From: Macrotrachela quadricornifera
Taxonomy: Eukaryota > Rotifera > Eurotatoria > Philodinida > Philodinidae
NCBI GenBank assembly: GCA_022393335.1
Contig: JAJEKB010001024.1
Coordinates: 1 to 64,000 of the forward strand
DNA length: 64,000 nucleotides
Direction of reading: 5' to 3'
The notes beneath the pieces were generated by a model. The model did no database searches. It saw only the letters and a list, made by a program, of their open reading frames with translations, and was not told the DNA's origin. Within the stretch, counting starts at the first letter, position 1, and every line of letters begins with the position of its first letter. Both the position numbers and the translations under genes were made by a program. This document shows positions 44,773-58,753 of this stretch, in pieces.

Positions 44773-47700
44773 ATGGCATATGATGCAGGTAAATGATTCG
44801 TGAATAGAATTGAATTCGATTTATATATATATTTGATTATAAAAAAATCTATTTAATAGATGATACAATTAATATGATAACAACGGCAACAATAGGAAAT
44901 GATTCAGTATTTCCTACCAATTCAATGAATTTTTTTATTGGAATATTCTTAGCTTTTTTATCAAGTTTATTTATTGGTTCAAGTTTTATTTTAAAAAAAA
45001 AAGGTTTATTAAATTTAATTAATTACAATGTTTCACTTCGAGCAGGTTTGATGAAAAAATAAATTGAATTTTTTTCTTTTTTGAATAAAAAAGAAACAAA
45101 AAAAATATATTTTATAGGTTCAGGTGGTTTTGGATATTTATGTGAAATACAATGGTGGGTTGGATTATTAACTATGGGATTTGGAGAATTATGTAATTTT
45201 GCTGCTTATGGTTTTGCACCAGCATCAGTTGTTACACCACTTGGTGCATTATCAGTTTTAGTCAGGTATGTATTTAATATCTAGAAAACAGAAAATATAT
45301 TTATGTATTTCGAATATATAATTCACATATCTTTAACTTAATTATACTAATGATAGTCTATTTTAAATAATACATTAAATAATGTTCGGTTGCTAAGGAA
45401 AAGTTTATATTCAATGATCTTTAACCTCGGTTACTATGGTGTGCAATGGAGAGGATTGAAAACCTTGACTTGAAACATGTTCTCATCATTTTCTTCAAAT
45501 AGTTATATTGAATATATCATACTGAATTTACATATTTCGTATAAACAAAAATCCCGTGACATTATTTATTTAGTGATCTTGTACTTATAGTTAATTTATT
45601 AAGTAATTATAAATGTATGAATAATCAAATAGATCAAAAGATTGATCTAGTTCGAGAGAAAATCTACCAAATTAATATGTGATCTGCGTAAATAAACTAA
45701 GTAGAGCTGAGAACAGTACTGTTCTCAGATAGGAATGCTATGAATGTAAAAGAGATTTTCACAGCACACTTTTATTGCATCTCGCCCTGACCTGAGAAAA
45801 AGAAATACTTTGTAAACAAATTTTCGTTCTGTTAGATTGTGTGTTGCCAGGCGTCCTGCAGGGCAATGGGATGCTTTCACCTTATTTTATAATTAATTGT
45901 CAAAAAGAACATATTGCTAATATTCATGTCAAAACAATTTATCGTAGTTCTAAAGAAGAATCGGAATGTTAATTCTCATAAGCAGGATAATCATACTAGT
46001 CTAAAGAAGATAGAAACAGATAAAAAAAGGAGCAATTATCAAGATTGATTTTTTGAAATTTATTTTTTTCCAGAACTAATTAGAATTTCGTAATTGCGTT
46101 ATTCGGCTTGTCCAAACGTAACATTGTGACGTTTTTGACACAGTATTCATCAGTTATCATAGAGACTATAAGGGGTACGAAGTTCATTCAAACGTCTTTC
46201 TATAGATGTTACAAAAATCAATAGTTTTCCTTGAAACTTCGAGTATAGAGAAAGTTTTTCTTGGTCGCGTAAAGTCGTGACATGAAAGGACCCCTTTTCT
46301 TCGGTGCTCTTATTTCAGTTTAAGTTTCTAAAGAAAAATTCTATCCCAAATGAATAATAAAAAAAGAGCACGTTTTGTAGAACTTTGAATGAGCTATTCC
46401 ATGGTAGAAAAAAGTTTTCTTCTAGCTTTTAACATTTCCGTAAGAAATGCATAAAAAACGAACGTAATGTTGTGATACATTTTTTTGTCCATGAATTTTG
46501 AGGTACTAAACATGGTCAGAATGGTTTGATTCTTTTAAGTGTTATCCTTTCAGAGTACTTAAGCGTACTATACAAAAAATAGAATTGATTTCTCGATTGG
46601 AGAGCTCACAAACTGAGCACTAAGTTGGAAAATATATTAAAGTCTACAAGTTGTCCATAGTTACGGAAGTCAAGACTTAATAGATTATTTTGTAGAGAAT
46701 AAAATCCTACATCGAATGATATATTCCGAGGCATTTCATGAAAAATTTACTTGATTAAAAAATTGAAAATATGGTTTTTAAAAAGTATAAAACGTGATTT
46801 CCTATGGAAAATCCTAGTTCGTTCTTGGAAATAGAGACCAGATTCAGAATCGGCGCTAAAAACTGTATAATGTAGTCCATTCATATCTAACCAATTCGAA
46901 AAAATTTTTTTCAAAAGTTAATCAACCAAGTGTCGCGTTACGTGGGCAAGTCGAAATACTCTCTATCGAACAATCATATTTTGAGTCCTCAACAGATCTA
47001 TCTATTGTAGAAACTTTAAAAAATTCGCCTAACCCCATCCTCCACAAGACCTTGGAGAATAAAAATTTTCTTAATAGTTATCTTGTTTTTAATAATTTCC
47101 ATTTATATAATAGTGCTTTAATGGCTGTTCGATTCTTGGATGAAAAATTAAATTTATGTGGTAAAATTGGCTGTCTTCTTACTATATTTGGTTCAATCAT
47201 TATTGTTATTCATGCACCAAAAGAGAGTGAAGTTAATTCATTAAATGATTTTGCTCTTAAAATTCGAGCACCAGGTAGAGATATACATATTCATTAAAAT
47301 ATTCAATATCGAATTGATTTATTGAATTTTCTTTTTTTTTATTTCTTTAGAATTCATTCTCTTTTCGTTAGTTACATGTATAATAATTGTTTGTTTAATT
47401 ATATATTATGGCCCAAGAATAGGTTCAAAATATGTATTTACATATATATTAATTTGTTCACTATTGGGTGCATTTACTGTAACAGCATGTAAAGGTGTTG
47501 GTATTGGTTTAAAAGAACTTTATACACATAAATATACATATCCAATATGGTTAACATTTTTATGTATATTTATAATTGTATTTTGTATTATTGTACAAAT
47601 GATATATCTTAATAAAGCATTAGATTTATTTCCAACAGCAACTGTAACAACTGTTTATTATGTTTTTTTTACAACATGTGTTCTTATTACATCAGGTATA

Positions 47701-48115
47701 CTTTTTCATGAATGGAAACGATTAACAATAATTGATATAAGTGCATGTTTACTGGGTTTTTCTATTATAACATGTGGTTTAACTTTAATTAATTATTTAA
47801 AAACAACTGATACACAATCAATAAGTATAGACAATAACAATATAAAAATTGATAAAAAAAAACAAAAAAAGATTTATTTTATATTTAGATGGAGTTCTTT
47901 ATCCGTATTTTGCTTCGAATTCTCAGTTATCATCAATTGATTCATTTGATTCAACACGAGTAGTTTCAAGTAAAGAACAACATTATATGCCAATTAAATC
48001 TTATTCTGATCTTTTACTTGATGATCATGATATGTCATTATCAACAAGTGCTCTCAACGAACAACAACAACAACAGTCAATGTTATTGATAAATGAAAGT
48101 GATCTGAATTGTTAA
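44773..48115 (+). CDS. NIPA-type magnesium transporter, 403 aa
   Basis: Multi-pass Mg2+ transporter of the NIPA family in the plasma membrane or endosomes. Six exons: 44773-44788, 44860-45045, 45118-45265, 47114-47274, 47351-47824, 47889-48115; 1212 nt with agreeing phases. Conserved blocks in order are [14 protein letters not shown] (TM1), [36 protein letters not shown] (TM2-3), [28 protein letters not shown], then the C-terminal spans with [38 protein letters not shown] and [16 protein letters not shown]. About nine spans are expected. The cytosolic tail is Ser/Gln-rich. The last intron is 64 nt. Intron 3 is 1848 nt and separates LSVLVS from AL..FLDEKLN, a normal family junction. I cannot tell which NIPA paralogue it corresponds to. 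Confidence 0.88.
45266..47113. other. Long NIPA intron with palindrome
   Basis: 1848-nt intron. It contains a perfect 22-bp palindrome (45707-45728) and a frame of about 65 codons open directly into exon 4 (from about 46914). I recognise no coding remnant and no matched terminal repeats, so the cause of its length is unclear. Confidence 0.5.
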
Positions 48116-51100
48116 TATTTCTGTTTTTTTGTTTTATTCTTTATACATTTTATTGAATGAAATTTTTATATTTCCGAATCTCAGTATTTTATATTGTAAA
48201 AAAACGTGATGATTTTCCAAGCTTTATTTTGTATGATTCTTTTTTTTTCTTGTTATTATATTGCATAATCATAAATGTGTGTATGTGTACGCATATTTAA
48301 CGAGTCCAATGATGATGAATAACCTTCAGGTTTTATTAGCACAATTATCATCATTGTCGTTGTGTCTGACGGTTTATATAGTTTGTTTCTCAGATGAATT
48401 ATTTGTTGTTGTTTTTTTGTTTTATTTTAATAATGAATATATATACATGCGTACAACGAAAGTATTCTAAATATAATTTGATTTTTTTTTTTGACTAATA
48501 ATACATCAAATATGATTGTGTTAATGTTTGATTTCTATAGAGAATGAAAAGAATTTTTGTTTTTATTGATAATATCGCTTGGGAATTTATATTTTTTTAT
48601 ACCATCAATCAATGATCAATAAGATAAGAGAGTACAAACAACAAAAAGAAAAGTCAAAATTTTATAATTAGAATTTGACCTTTTGTATTTTAAAGATAGT
48701 TGTTATTTATTAGAATTATAAAAGAAAATTCTAAGATTCAATTGTACATGTGTGTTTAATTGAAGAATAATAAAACTATAGATATGGGTACATACTCTAT
48801 CTTAAATGTGTGTAATAATGCACGCGTGGCATCGTGATAACCATTACATCATTCCATATGTATATCTCTTTAAGCTATAAACAGCAGCAGTTGCCGTTCT
48901 ATGATCAATCGATTTTATGGCCGTACACATAAGTTCAAATGCCTATTGAACTTCTGGTGGCATAATGGCAATGTCACTTACTCAAATAATGAATATCTAT
49001 TGATTCAATGACAATGTTTTCAATTAGAGAATAGATATTCAATATATTAGAATAACATTATACACATGGTGCTCATCTTTTTAATGATAATGTTGACCAT
49101 TTTCTAAAAGAAAGAAAGAAAGAAGAAAAAAAAGAAAAACATTAAAACAATAAAGAAAGAAAAATATAAAAAATAATGTCATTGACAAATTATGTTGAAC
49201 TAAGCAAGTAACTATACATTGAAGGTTAACATAATATATAAAGTCTTCTCTCATATATAGATACGAAAGCAAACAAGGTTAGTAACTACTACGACCTCCG
49301 TTCAATAGAAAGACAGGTGGAGTTATGTATATCTATATTATGCAATAGGATTGTACTGATAATTGTTCGACAAAAAAAAAAAAAAAACCGATCGATGTCG
49401 ATCAATCATCATAAGTATTATTCTGCTTGAAGCATAATAGAACATCAGTAACCTTGACATGAATATTAAGCTCATCGTCTTTCTTTTTATCCTCTTGTCA
49501 ATTGTCAAATGCACGGCATGTTTGTATATAAATTCTATCAACATCAACATGTTTATTAGAAGAGTTGTTTCAATGATTATATAAAAATATGATATGAAAT
49601 TGCGAATGGCAATTTTTGAAGAAAATAAAAGAAAAATTCTGTGCCGATCGAGCTTAAAGATATATCATAAATAAATAATAAGTTTAAGTTTTCTAGTCGG
49701 AAGACTTTTCATTTATTTTTCTTATTCTCGAAAAAACATCTTCCGATTTTCCGATCGATCAGAATACGATATTTTATTTGTATTTCTTTTCATCATCATG
49801 CCAGTCAATCATAGTTCCGACAAGGTCTTTACCTTGAAAAACACATAAGTAGAAACAATAATATTAGTTATTTAGTATTTCTTGATTGCTTTATTATTTC
49901 TCATATTGTATATTCATATATATGTCTTATACTTCAATATTCTTCTTACTACATATGTGTATGTGACAATCAAGTATATACACATCTATTGCATTATCGT
50001 CGTCAACATCATTGAAAAGAGTCCCATTTGCTTGATTAACTTTACTATATTGTATAGGGTGAGTAGTGATAGTCTACACTCTACTGTTCAAACATTCCTC
50101 ACAGCAAGTTGCATTAAATACATAAAAATTAAAGTAACGAAGAAAAAGAACATTGATAACAATCGTGTTGATCTCTCTTCTTCTTTTGCACTTTCTGTCT
50201 CTCTCTCTCTCTATATATATATCCTTTTTCTCTGAAGCTCTATGTATCGACTACATCTTATTTGTTATCTGTCGCGAAATGATGTTCGATCTTTTTCTCA
50301 TTATTCGAACATTGAATGTATGAACGTAAAAGTAAGTATAAAAGTAAAAAGATCGATCGACTATTTTTTAATACATATACATACGATTAAGAAAATGAAT
50401 ATTTGAAAGGAATCGTAAGTGTCTTTTTTTGTGCGCTTATATAAAGTATAAACTTATTATAGAAGAAGAAAAGCATCACTCTCACATTGCAGAAAAGATT
50501 AATTGATTCTTGTTCTTATTACTATCATCACTGTCGTTCTCTCTTCTAAATACATCGATTATCAAGTCTCTTAAAGCTACCAGACATAACATATGCATAT
50601 AACAAAATTAATTTAATCATTGAATGATGCAATATATATAAGTAATACTGATGAGAATGCAAATTATCTATTAAGTTTATGCTTTTTAAATCAATTTTTA
50701 TAATAGATTCAATGATGATATTATGAATAACACTACAAATTTATTCTCTTTATATTTGATCATGTGATCTTTAGTTTTCTTTACAATTCACGTAATCATA
50801 TTCATTGTTATACGTATCATATCTTTTTCTTTTGCTTTCTCTCTTTCTTTTCTTCTTTCGGGTATATATACAAAAAGAAATGATATGTAATTGATACCTT
50901 AGAATTGACAATGTGTAGAAAACAAAACAGTTTATGTTATATTGCTTTGTATATAGAACTAGAATTCTTTTATCTTTGCTTTTACTTAAAAAATTAGAGC
51001 ATCATAGAAGCCGTTAGAATGAAAGAAATTGATCAGTATAAATATGAACAATTCACACATGCACAGATGGAGAGAAGATTATGACATCACACCAATCATC

Positions 51101-54100
51101 ACGTGAATATAGCCAGATGTTCTGCACTTGAATTAACTCTTTGATGAAATTTGCACATTTGCATGTTGTCTTCCAAGTTTCAATTGAGAATGAATGTGCT
51201 AATGTGACCCTCGAGAAGGAATATAAGCGACAGCTTTGTCAAAACATTCTTACTAGTTCAGAGACAATTAATTTCTCTTTTTTTTTTTCTTATTCTGTTC
51301 TTCTTTCGTCGATCTACTTTTATTCACCATCGGCTGTTTGTCTTTAAATATTACGAGTATAACGAAGCTTTTTTTTTTACGTTTGGGGATTGAACCATTA
51401 ATCACTCTGAAATATGTATGCAGGCTGAATATAGCAAAATTAAATCATTCATCTAAAAAAAGAAAAACAAAAATCTTTTATAAAAATCATCTGAAAATAT
51501 CTTTCTACACAATCAATCTTGAATAATTATTCTCCTTGACTTAACTATTGATTCCATCTTTTCTCGAGATCATTGTCTGTCTTTTTCTGTCAACATATCA
51601 ATGTGAATAAAAGAATCATAATGACAACATATTTTTTCTTTCTTCTTATTCATGTTTAGGAACTATTAGATAATTTTCTCTCGGTTTTTTTGTATGATTT
51701 GGTTACTTCAGTATGATGTTCATTAATCATTATATCATACTCTTACAGTTAACTATCTCTCTATCGAAGATTAATTAGCCAGTATTCGTATGTATTCACA
51801 TATATACATATATATATATATATATGACAATCAAGCACGCGATCGACAATGGATAAAAGATAGATGATCAATCATTACGATGGGTTTTTTATTTGAGAAA
51901 CGGTTCGATTTCGTGTTCTCTTTGACTGCTATTTTTTGTCGGTTAGAAAAAAAAAAGAAATTAAATTGAGAAAAGAGAAAAAAAAAACTCGATTTGTTAA
52001 TCAATAACAGTTATTATTTACTTCTCTGTTTTCCTTAGATTCGTCTGTAGTCTAGATGCATGCGTGTTTAAACCATGATTGCATTCTTTTGCACGTGCAC
52101 ACCGAAATTCAATCCATATATACTCTTGGCATGTCTATCTGGAAAACAGACTAGTTTCTATATTTACTTATTCTTTTCTCTTTAATTAATGAGAATAGAA
52201 ACTCTTTTAGTTTATTTTAAATAAATAAGTATTTATTAAAACTAGCTTTCAGTACTATGTTTTTCTTTTTTTTCTCTGAAATGATGCATTCATTTCTTTT
52301 CTTTTTTTTTTTATTAAATAAATGTTTATATAAAAATATTTTCTTTTGTTTTTATTTCGATTATATTCTATGATTCGATGTGTCATCTTTATAATTTGGT
52401 GGTTTTTCTAAAATATTTTTAATACTTGCATGCAAATTACTTAGTTGACAGATGTTTGTGATGATTAAATTAATAAAAGAAAAAAAAACCTACCCACAGA
52501 CGAGTAAAAAAAAGAGGTTTCAAGTACGAGAAAAAAATATAAAAAAAAAAGAATAGATGAGAGAATGAGCGAGAGGAAAAACACTTTTTTTTTATTTTGC
52601 AAAAAAACACTTGTTAATCAGTGTAAAGGTAGTTAGGTACGCATAGAATAAAACTTCTATTGATTAAATCTAATGTATATTTTTAATATAAGTTTTATAA
52701 GAAAGAAAAAAAATGAAAGAAAGAGAGGTGAACAATTAAATAATCTTTTTCAACATCATATTTAAGGCGCACAGCTTGTCTTCCACTCAATTGGAAAAAA
52801 ACCTTGGCAACACCTATTTACTTATATATGATGACTTACCAAATGCTGCTAATTGATAAAATAAGTCTCTTTAGTTCTTTTTTATTAATATTCCTTTCTC
52901 TCTCTCTCGTGTGTATGTATATTTATTGCTAATCTTAAAAAAATTATGACATATCTGCATATAAGCAGAAGAAATATAAAAAAAAAATGAGAACAGCTAA
53001 CTGCAACCGACTTGTATGCATACATCAATTTTCTCGCACTCTCTTTCTCGTTTCTCTTCAAGGACAGTCTCTAGAGTGTGCACAAAACCCATTTGATCGC
53101 ACTTATTCTTCTTGCCTACTCTTCCTGTTTCATAGGTATATTTACACTTAAGTTTCGTTAAAAGTAAGTTTTTTTTTTTCATTACCCTTGTATTCATAAA
53201 ATTATAGTACTAGAAGTTTTATTAACATACATCATTTCACATTATAAATTATTATATAAAAACTCGAAACTAATAGAATATAATTGTATTAATATTTTAT
53301 TATCTATATATGTATTTCACTGTATGACATATTTACTTGTATTAATTCTTTATGTTTTTTTTTATTTACTTCAGTTTGACGTTGACTATCAGTAATTGTT
53401 ACTAATGTCCTTCAACCTTCATAAAAGGTGAAGGTCTCGGTTTTTTTTTGCTTTCCTTCGTTCTTTTCTTGGTATAATGAACATAAAACGAATAATGTAT
53501 TTTTCTATAAATTGACTAGAAAAAAAAAACGTTGAAGTATGAGGAAAATGTTCCAATAAATTTATTTTGTATTATTGTAATACGAGAGAGAGGAAATAGT
53601 AGAGGCAGAACGTGATTATTTATCAATAGACACTCGAAATAAATAAGTAATGAAAAGAGGGCACATCTTATTGGTACTAATTACATCATGATTAAGTTTA
53701 TTTTTCTTTTGCTTCAACAACAACAACTACTAGTAAAAAAAAATTCGATTTCCGTTTATCTTAATCGTAGTATGAATAGAAGAAAGACATTGACGTTTGT
53801 AAGTCGTTCAATCTTCTTCTTTTTTTCTTTCTATGTTTTTCTCCTATCATCATTTGATTTATCTATCTTGTTACTTATATATATATGTGATGAATGTATC
53901 GAAGATAGATTGAGCAAAAGAAAGCTATTGTTATTAGATAGATATAGGAGGAGGTGAATAATTACTATCAGAGATAGTATAAAAACTTTAATGGCTTCGT
54001 TATCTATTTTATATATAGAAAGAATTCTAAGCATCAAATTTTTTATTGAACATATTTCTATGTGGTTATATGAGATCAGTAAAAAAGAAAAAAAAAAAAA

Positions 54101-54844
54101 GTCAAGTATTTCATTAATTGGTTGACACTCTAATATCGATCATATAAATATTTTTTACTAATTGAACAACTAACACCTTATATTACCCATGAGAACAGAC
54201 TATATATGTAACTAAATTGACGAGAAAAAAATACGAATACCATAGTAGACATATGATAATGACCTCTGAGCATTTTTCTTTTGTATAATAGTTTTATGAT
54301 CAAATATAAGATGAAAAATTAATATTGACATCTTTCTTTTCTTTTTATTCAGCAATAGTGATAATGTTACAAAGACTAAATAATAACAATAACTAAACCG
54401 CTTATTTACAGATACAGAATTTACTCATGTAAGCTTTCGTGTATAGAAAGAAATTTTGAAGACATGGCTATGGGAAAATATTTACCTTGAAAAAAGTTTG
54501 AGAGAAAAAACAATGTTTTTCTTCCCAAAATAATAGCGCAATTTCCATATATAACTTTTCTAATGTACGTTCGATGAAGAATAATAACATCTATTGTGTT
54601 CATTTACTCTTTTGTGTCAACACTATTCTAAAGAATCGATAATTGAGAAAAACTAGTTTATTTCAATATAATATCATGAATGCCACAAAAGATCGTTTTT
54701 TTTATGTTTTATTTATAGTACAAGTTAATAAAAGAAGTCAAGTTTTTTTCTTGATAACACAAAAAAAATTTTTGAATAAATTCCCTTCGTATGAAAAATT
54801 TTTCATTTGAATAGCAGATTCTGCATCTCTGTACTTATTCTTCT

Positions 54845-54850
<6 letters not shown>

Positions 54851-54884
<34 letters not shown>
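54851..54884. repeat. CT dinucleotide microsatellite
   Basis: Uninterrupted CT units, followed by a CTCTTTCTCT tail. Confidence 0.9.
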
Positions 54885-54891
<7 letters not shown>

Positions 54892-55281
54892 ATAAATATA
54901 TATTTGATTTGAAGGATTGAGATAAGAGACAGACTTCGTTAAAAAAAACTGGTTACAACAGTAATTGCCTTAAGACATAGTATATTTGTATGAGATGAAT
55001 GGATCATCGCTTTCTATCATCGGTAGTAAAATTGACTCGTCGATCGTCTGCCAATATAATTACTGATGGTACTAAGAAAGGTCATTTTCTTTACTTATAT
55101 TCTTCTCGTTTTTTTTTTCTTTTTTGTTCTGACCCTCTCATTTATGATAAAATAAGACGAGAGAAAGATTCCACTCTTTTCAAATATACATATATAACAC
55201 ATCAATGAGAGCTGATAAGCCAACATTCTGGCCACTATTGTGAATGTGTTGGTATATAAGAAGCAATGACGCGTCTCATTG

Positions 55282-55284
<3 letters not shown>

Positions 55285-55313
<29 letters not shown>
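55285..55313. repeat. TA dinucleotide microsatellite
   Basis: About 14 TA units. It gives Tyr-Ile repeats in all overlapping open frames. Confidence 0.9.
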
Positions 55314-55317
<4 letters not shown>

Positions 55318-57098
55318 CTGCCTACGTATGTGTCTATCTTGAGACCAAAGTTCTGTACAATAGGACTGCAGCTGACGAATATTTCTTTTTCCTTTGTTGC
55401 TTTCTTTTGTCGTTTTCTTGCATATTGCTTGGAGGACATACATACACAATTATCAGACGTATTTTTTTGAAGGTTTTCTTTCTTCATCTGTTCGTTTTTT
55501 TTATTGCAGTTATATTGAAGCAAATAAAGGTAATCATCAGCATTCTTGCTATTATTGACAATATACAACTCTATCAGTTATAGGTGTACGTTAGTTGTAG
55601 AAAACAATAGTAAAACGATTTATAAAGAAATTAAGAGAAATAATAAATGCATTCATAATTATAGAAATAATACATGACATTGGCAAATTATTGTCCAAAT
55701 AGCTTAGCCTCGAGACAGCGACGAGACAACAAGGTTTTTTTTGTCATAAACTTCGTTCTCACAATAAGAAAAACAAAAAAAAATATTTCATTTTATGATA
55801 GATAACTAAATAGATTAGAAATAGCTTTAAATAACCGCCAACTCACAATCAATTGTCTTGATAATGCGAGAGAAAAGCGAATCGATCTTTATACAATTAG
55901 TGTATCTTGTTTTGCCTAGAAGGAGTTGATGATATTTTCACTCAATTTATTGCGGTTTGGATATGTCCTTTTTCCTCTGTGTTTTATTTTATCTTTTTTT
56001 TTTTCTTCGTTGTTTTTCTCATCTCGCTAAGATGATCAGCCAAGAATATCATTAGCAATAATAGAAACAACAACTATAGCAATAATATTAACATACAGAA
56101 CGTCAAATCAGCATTCGTTTTTTTTGACGTGACAATGCGTAATAGGCTAAACTCAATGCGAATAGAGAGAGAGAAAGGGGGGAGAGAATAAGAGAAAACT
56201 GTTCTCTTTCTACAATACTTTTTTTTTTCTTTGTCTGTATGTTGGCTTGTAACCGCAATAGGCCATCACTACTAATACCACAACGATCGTAACCATCATC
56301 AACGAAGAAGTTGATGCGGCGACAGCAACGACTGCGGTACCTTTTTTTTCTTCTTTCCTCATCTCTATTTCTTTTTCTCTTTTCTATATCCATTATGTAA
56401 AATACACATACATTCATATATTCATGATGTTGATAGTAGAGCGAAAAGAGAAGAAATAAGAAGAGAATATCTACCAGTTTTACCCATTACCAACGACCAA
56501 AATTTTTGTTTACAATGGTCGACAACGATAATGTTAAGTCGAGAAAAGGAACAAACAATTTTCTTTTTTTCTTTACCTTTTTCTATTCTGTAGTTTTATT
56601 CTTTGCCTTTCAATTTTCAATTTTCTTCTCTTTACCTATTCCATCTACGAACATCATAACTGCCGACGGGCAGGCGAACTGATTGAACATATATATGAAG
56701 GACAAGTGCGCCCTTCATACTCTCACTTTTTTTTTGAGATGTTCGCTCTTTTTCTCTTTATACATTCACTATGATCAACGAATTCTTTCACATGTTCTCT
56801 CTGTTTTATTGTATGTATATATGTATATACAGAGTTTGCTCGTCAAATGTTATTCTCACAGTATGTTTTAAGCTTATGTATATTCTTCTAATATGCCGAC
56901 ATCGTCACTTTGTCGATTAAAAATAATAATAATCGAGCCGTAATCTATCCGCCTATATATGACTAATATCGACGAGCTAAGAAATGAGCAATATTGAAAG
57001 ACCGAAAGATTGATTCATTGATCGATGATTACTAAAGTACTCCAGAAGAAGAAGGAATAAAAGGAAAAGAAGAAAAAAAAATGGTAAACGGCCTACTC

Positions 57099-57124
57099 AT
57101 ATATATATATATATATATATATAT
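57099..57124. repeat. AT dinucleotide microsatellite
   Basis: Thirteen uninterrupted AT units, then GTATAC. Confidence 0.9.
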
Positions 57125-57597
57125 GTATACATAAATTTCTTCTCATATTTTCCAGACACATAGATCTTAAGATTAATGTATAATAAGATGCAGACACACG
57201 TGTATAAATAATTATTATAGAAAATCATAAGACTATTCTTTTGTTTCTTCAGATTATTTCAATATATAATTTTCTTTTTTCTTCTTTTGTTTTTTTGTTT
57301 TTTGTTCATTTTTTTTTGCTTTTTTACAATAAATGAGTTATTTAATTAAACGAAGATAGTAAGTTTTATTGAAATAAATAAATAATTTATCTTATCTTTT
57401 TATTACTATAGATTTCGTTTATTAGTCGGTCAAAAGATCGACATTCTTATTAGTTCAATTGAATATTTGTGCAGATAATACATTTGCTCTCTCTCTCTCT
57501 CTCTTCTTCTCATAGTCAACATTTCTTTTTCTTAGGTAATTAAAAATTTTATTTGTTTTTTTTTAACTAATAAATAAATTTAGAATTGGAAATAAAA

Positions 57598-58721
57598 ATG
57601 TTGCGCACAGCGTTTTTATCTTTAATATTATTTATTTCATTATCATCATCAACAACATCACTTCGAAAATCAATTTCACGTCGACAAAGTGATGCCCAAT
57701 ATTGTCAAGTTATTGAAGGTTTTGATTGTAAATGTTCCCATCATCGTGTAACATGTACAACTGATCGTATATTACCATCAAAAATAAATGTTTTAGAAAA
57801 TGAAAAAGAAAAATATCAATCAGTTGAATTAGTTATTAATGGTGAACATGATCAAAATGTTAATGATATGACATTTGAACCGGTCAAACAATTATATAAA
57901 CTTGATGGAGAAAATTTAGAATTTCGTATTAAATTTGAAAAATTTACGTCACTTCATTTATCGTCACCTAGTATATTTAATCGTGTATTTCCGGATAATT
58001 CACCACCAGGTGCTCGAAAATATATGGTAATAAAATATAATCAAAAAAACAAAACAAATTGTTTTTATTTTTTCATTAGGCATTAGAAATTTATAATCCA
58101 CTTGTACAACCAAATGATAATCCAAATTTATTTTCAAATTTAAATGTTGATTCATTAGAATTATATGTTTTATATCCATTTCGTGGAACATTTCAACAAT
58201 TATTTAACGGTGCAAATATAAAATCTTTACGTTTAAGTGGTGGCGATATACGTTCAGATTTATCTCAATCATTTACAGGAAATATTGGACGTTTAGAATT
58301 AGCTAAACAAGCATCACAAATATCTGCAGATAATTTTCCTGTTTATCCTGCACATGAATTAATAATAAATGCTTTTTATGTAACTGATTTTAATAGTGAT
58401 AATCCACCAAATTATTCAAATTTAGCTGAATTACGTTTACATTCTCAAGAACGTATACCAGCTAATGCTTTTCAAAAATATCCAAATTTACATACATTAT
58501 CAATATCAACAGAAAAAGATATTGATCCACATGCATTAAATGGATTACATAATTTAGAAAAATTAACTATTAAAGATACAAAACCATCAATTGAACTATT
58601 AAATAATTTACAAAATGTAAAAGAATTTGAAGTAAGTATTGATAAACTTGATGAAAGAGAGCAATGTGAATTAGTTGAAAAACTAGCTAATGGACAAGTT
58701 GCTATACAAGGTAAGATTAAT

Positions 58722-58753
<32 letters not shown>

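Larger units (their letters stand above)
48116..57597. other. 9.5-kb gene-poor interval
   Basis: The first part is the NIPA 3'UTR. I found no exon chain, tRNA or transposon ends in the rest. The many short open frames are Phe/Ser/Tyr/Ile-rich readings of T-rich DNA. It contains CT and TA microsatellites (54851-54884, 55285-55313, 57099-57124). It precedes the repeat-bearing membrane protein, so distal regulation or an unspotted noncoding RNA is possible. Confidence 0.55.

Noticed and set aside
51385..51411. Antisense GGTTCAATCCCC resembling a tRNA B box
   Set aside because: No A box or acceptor stem at the right distance; a single box is not enough.
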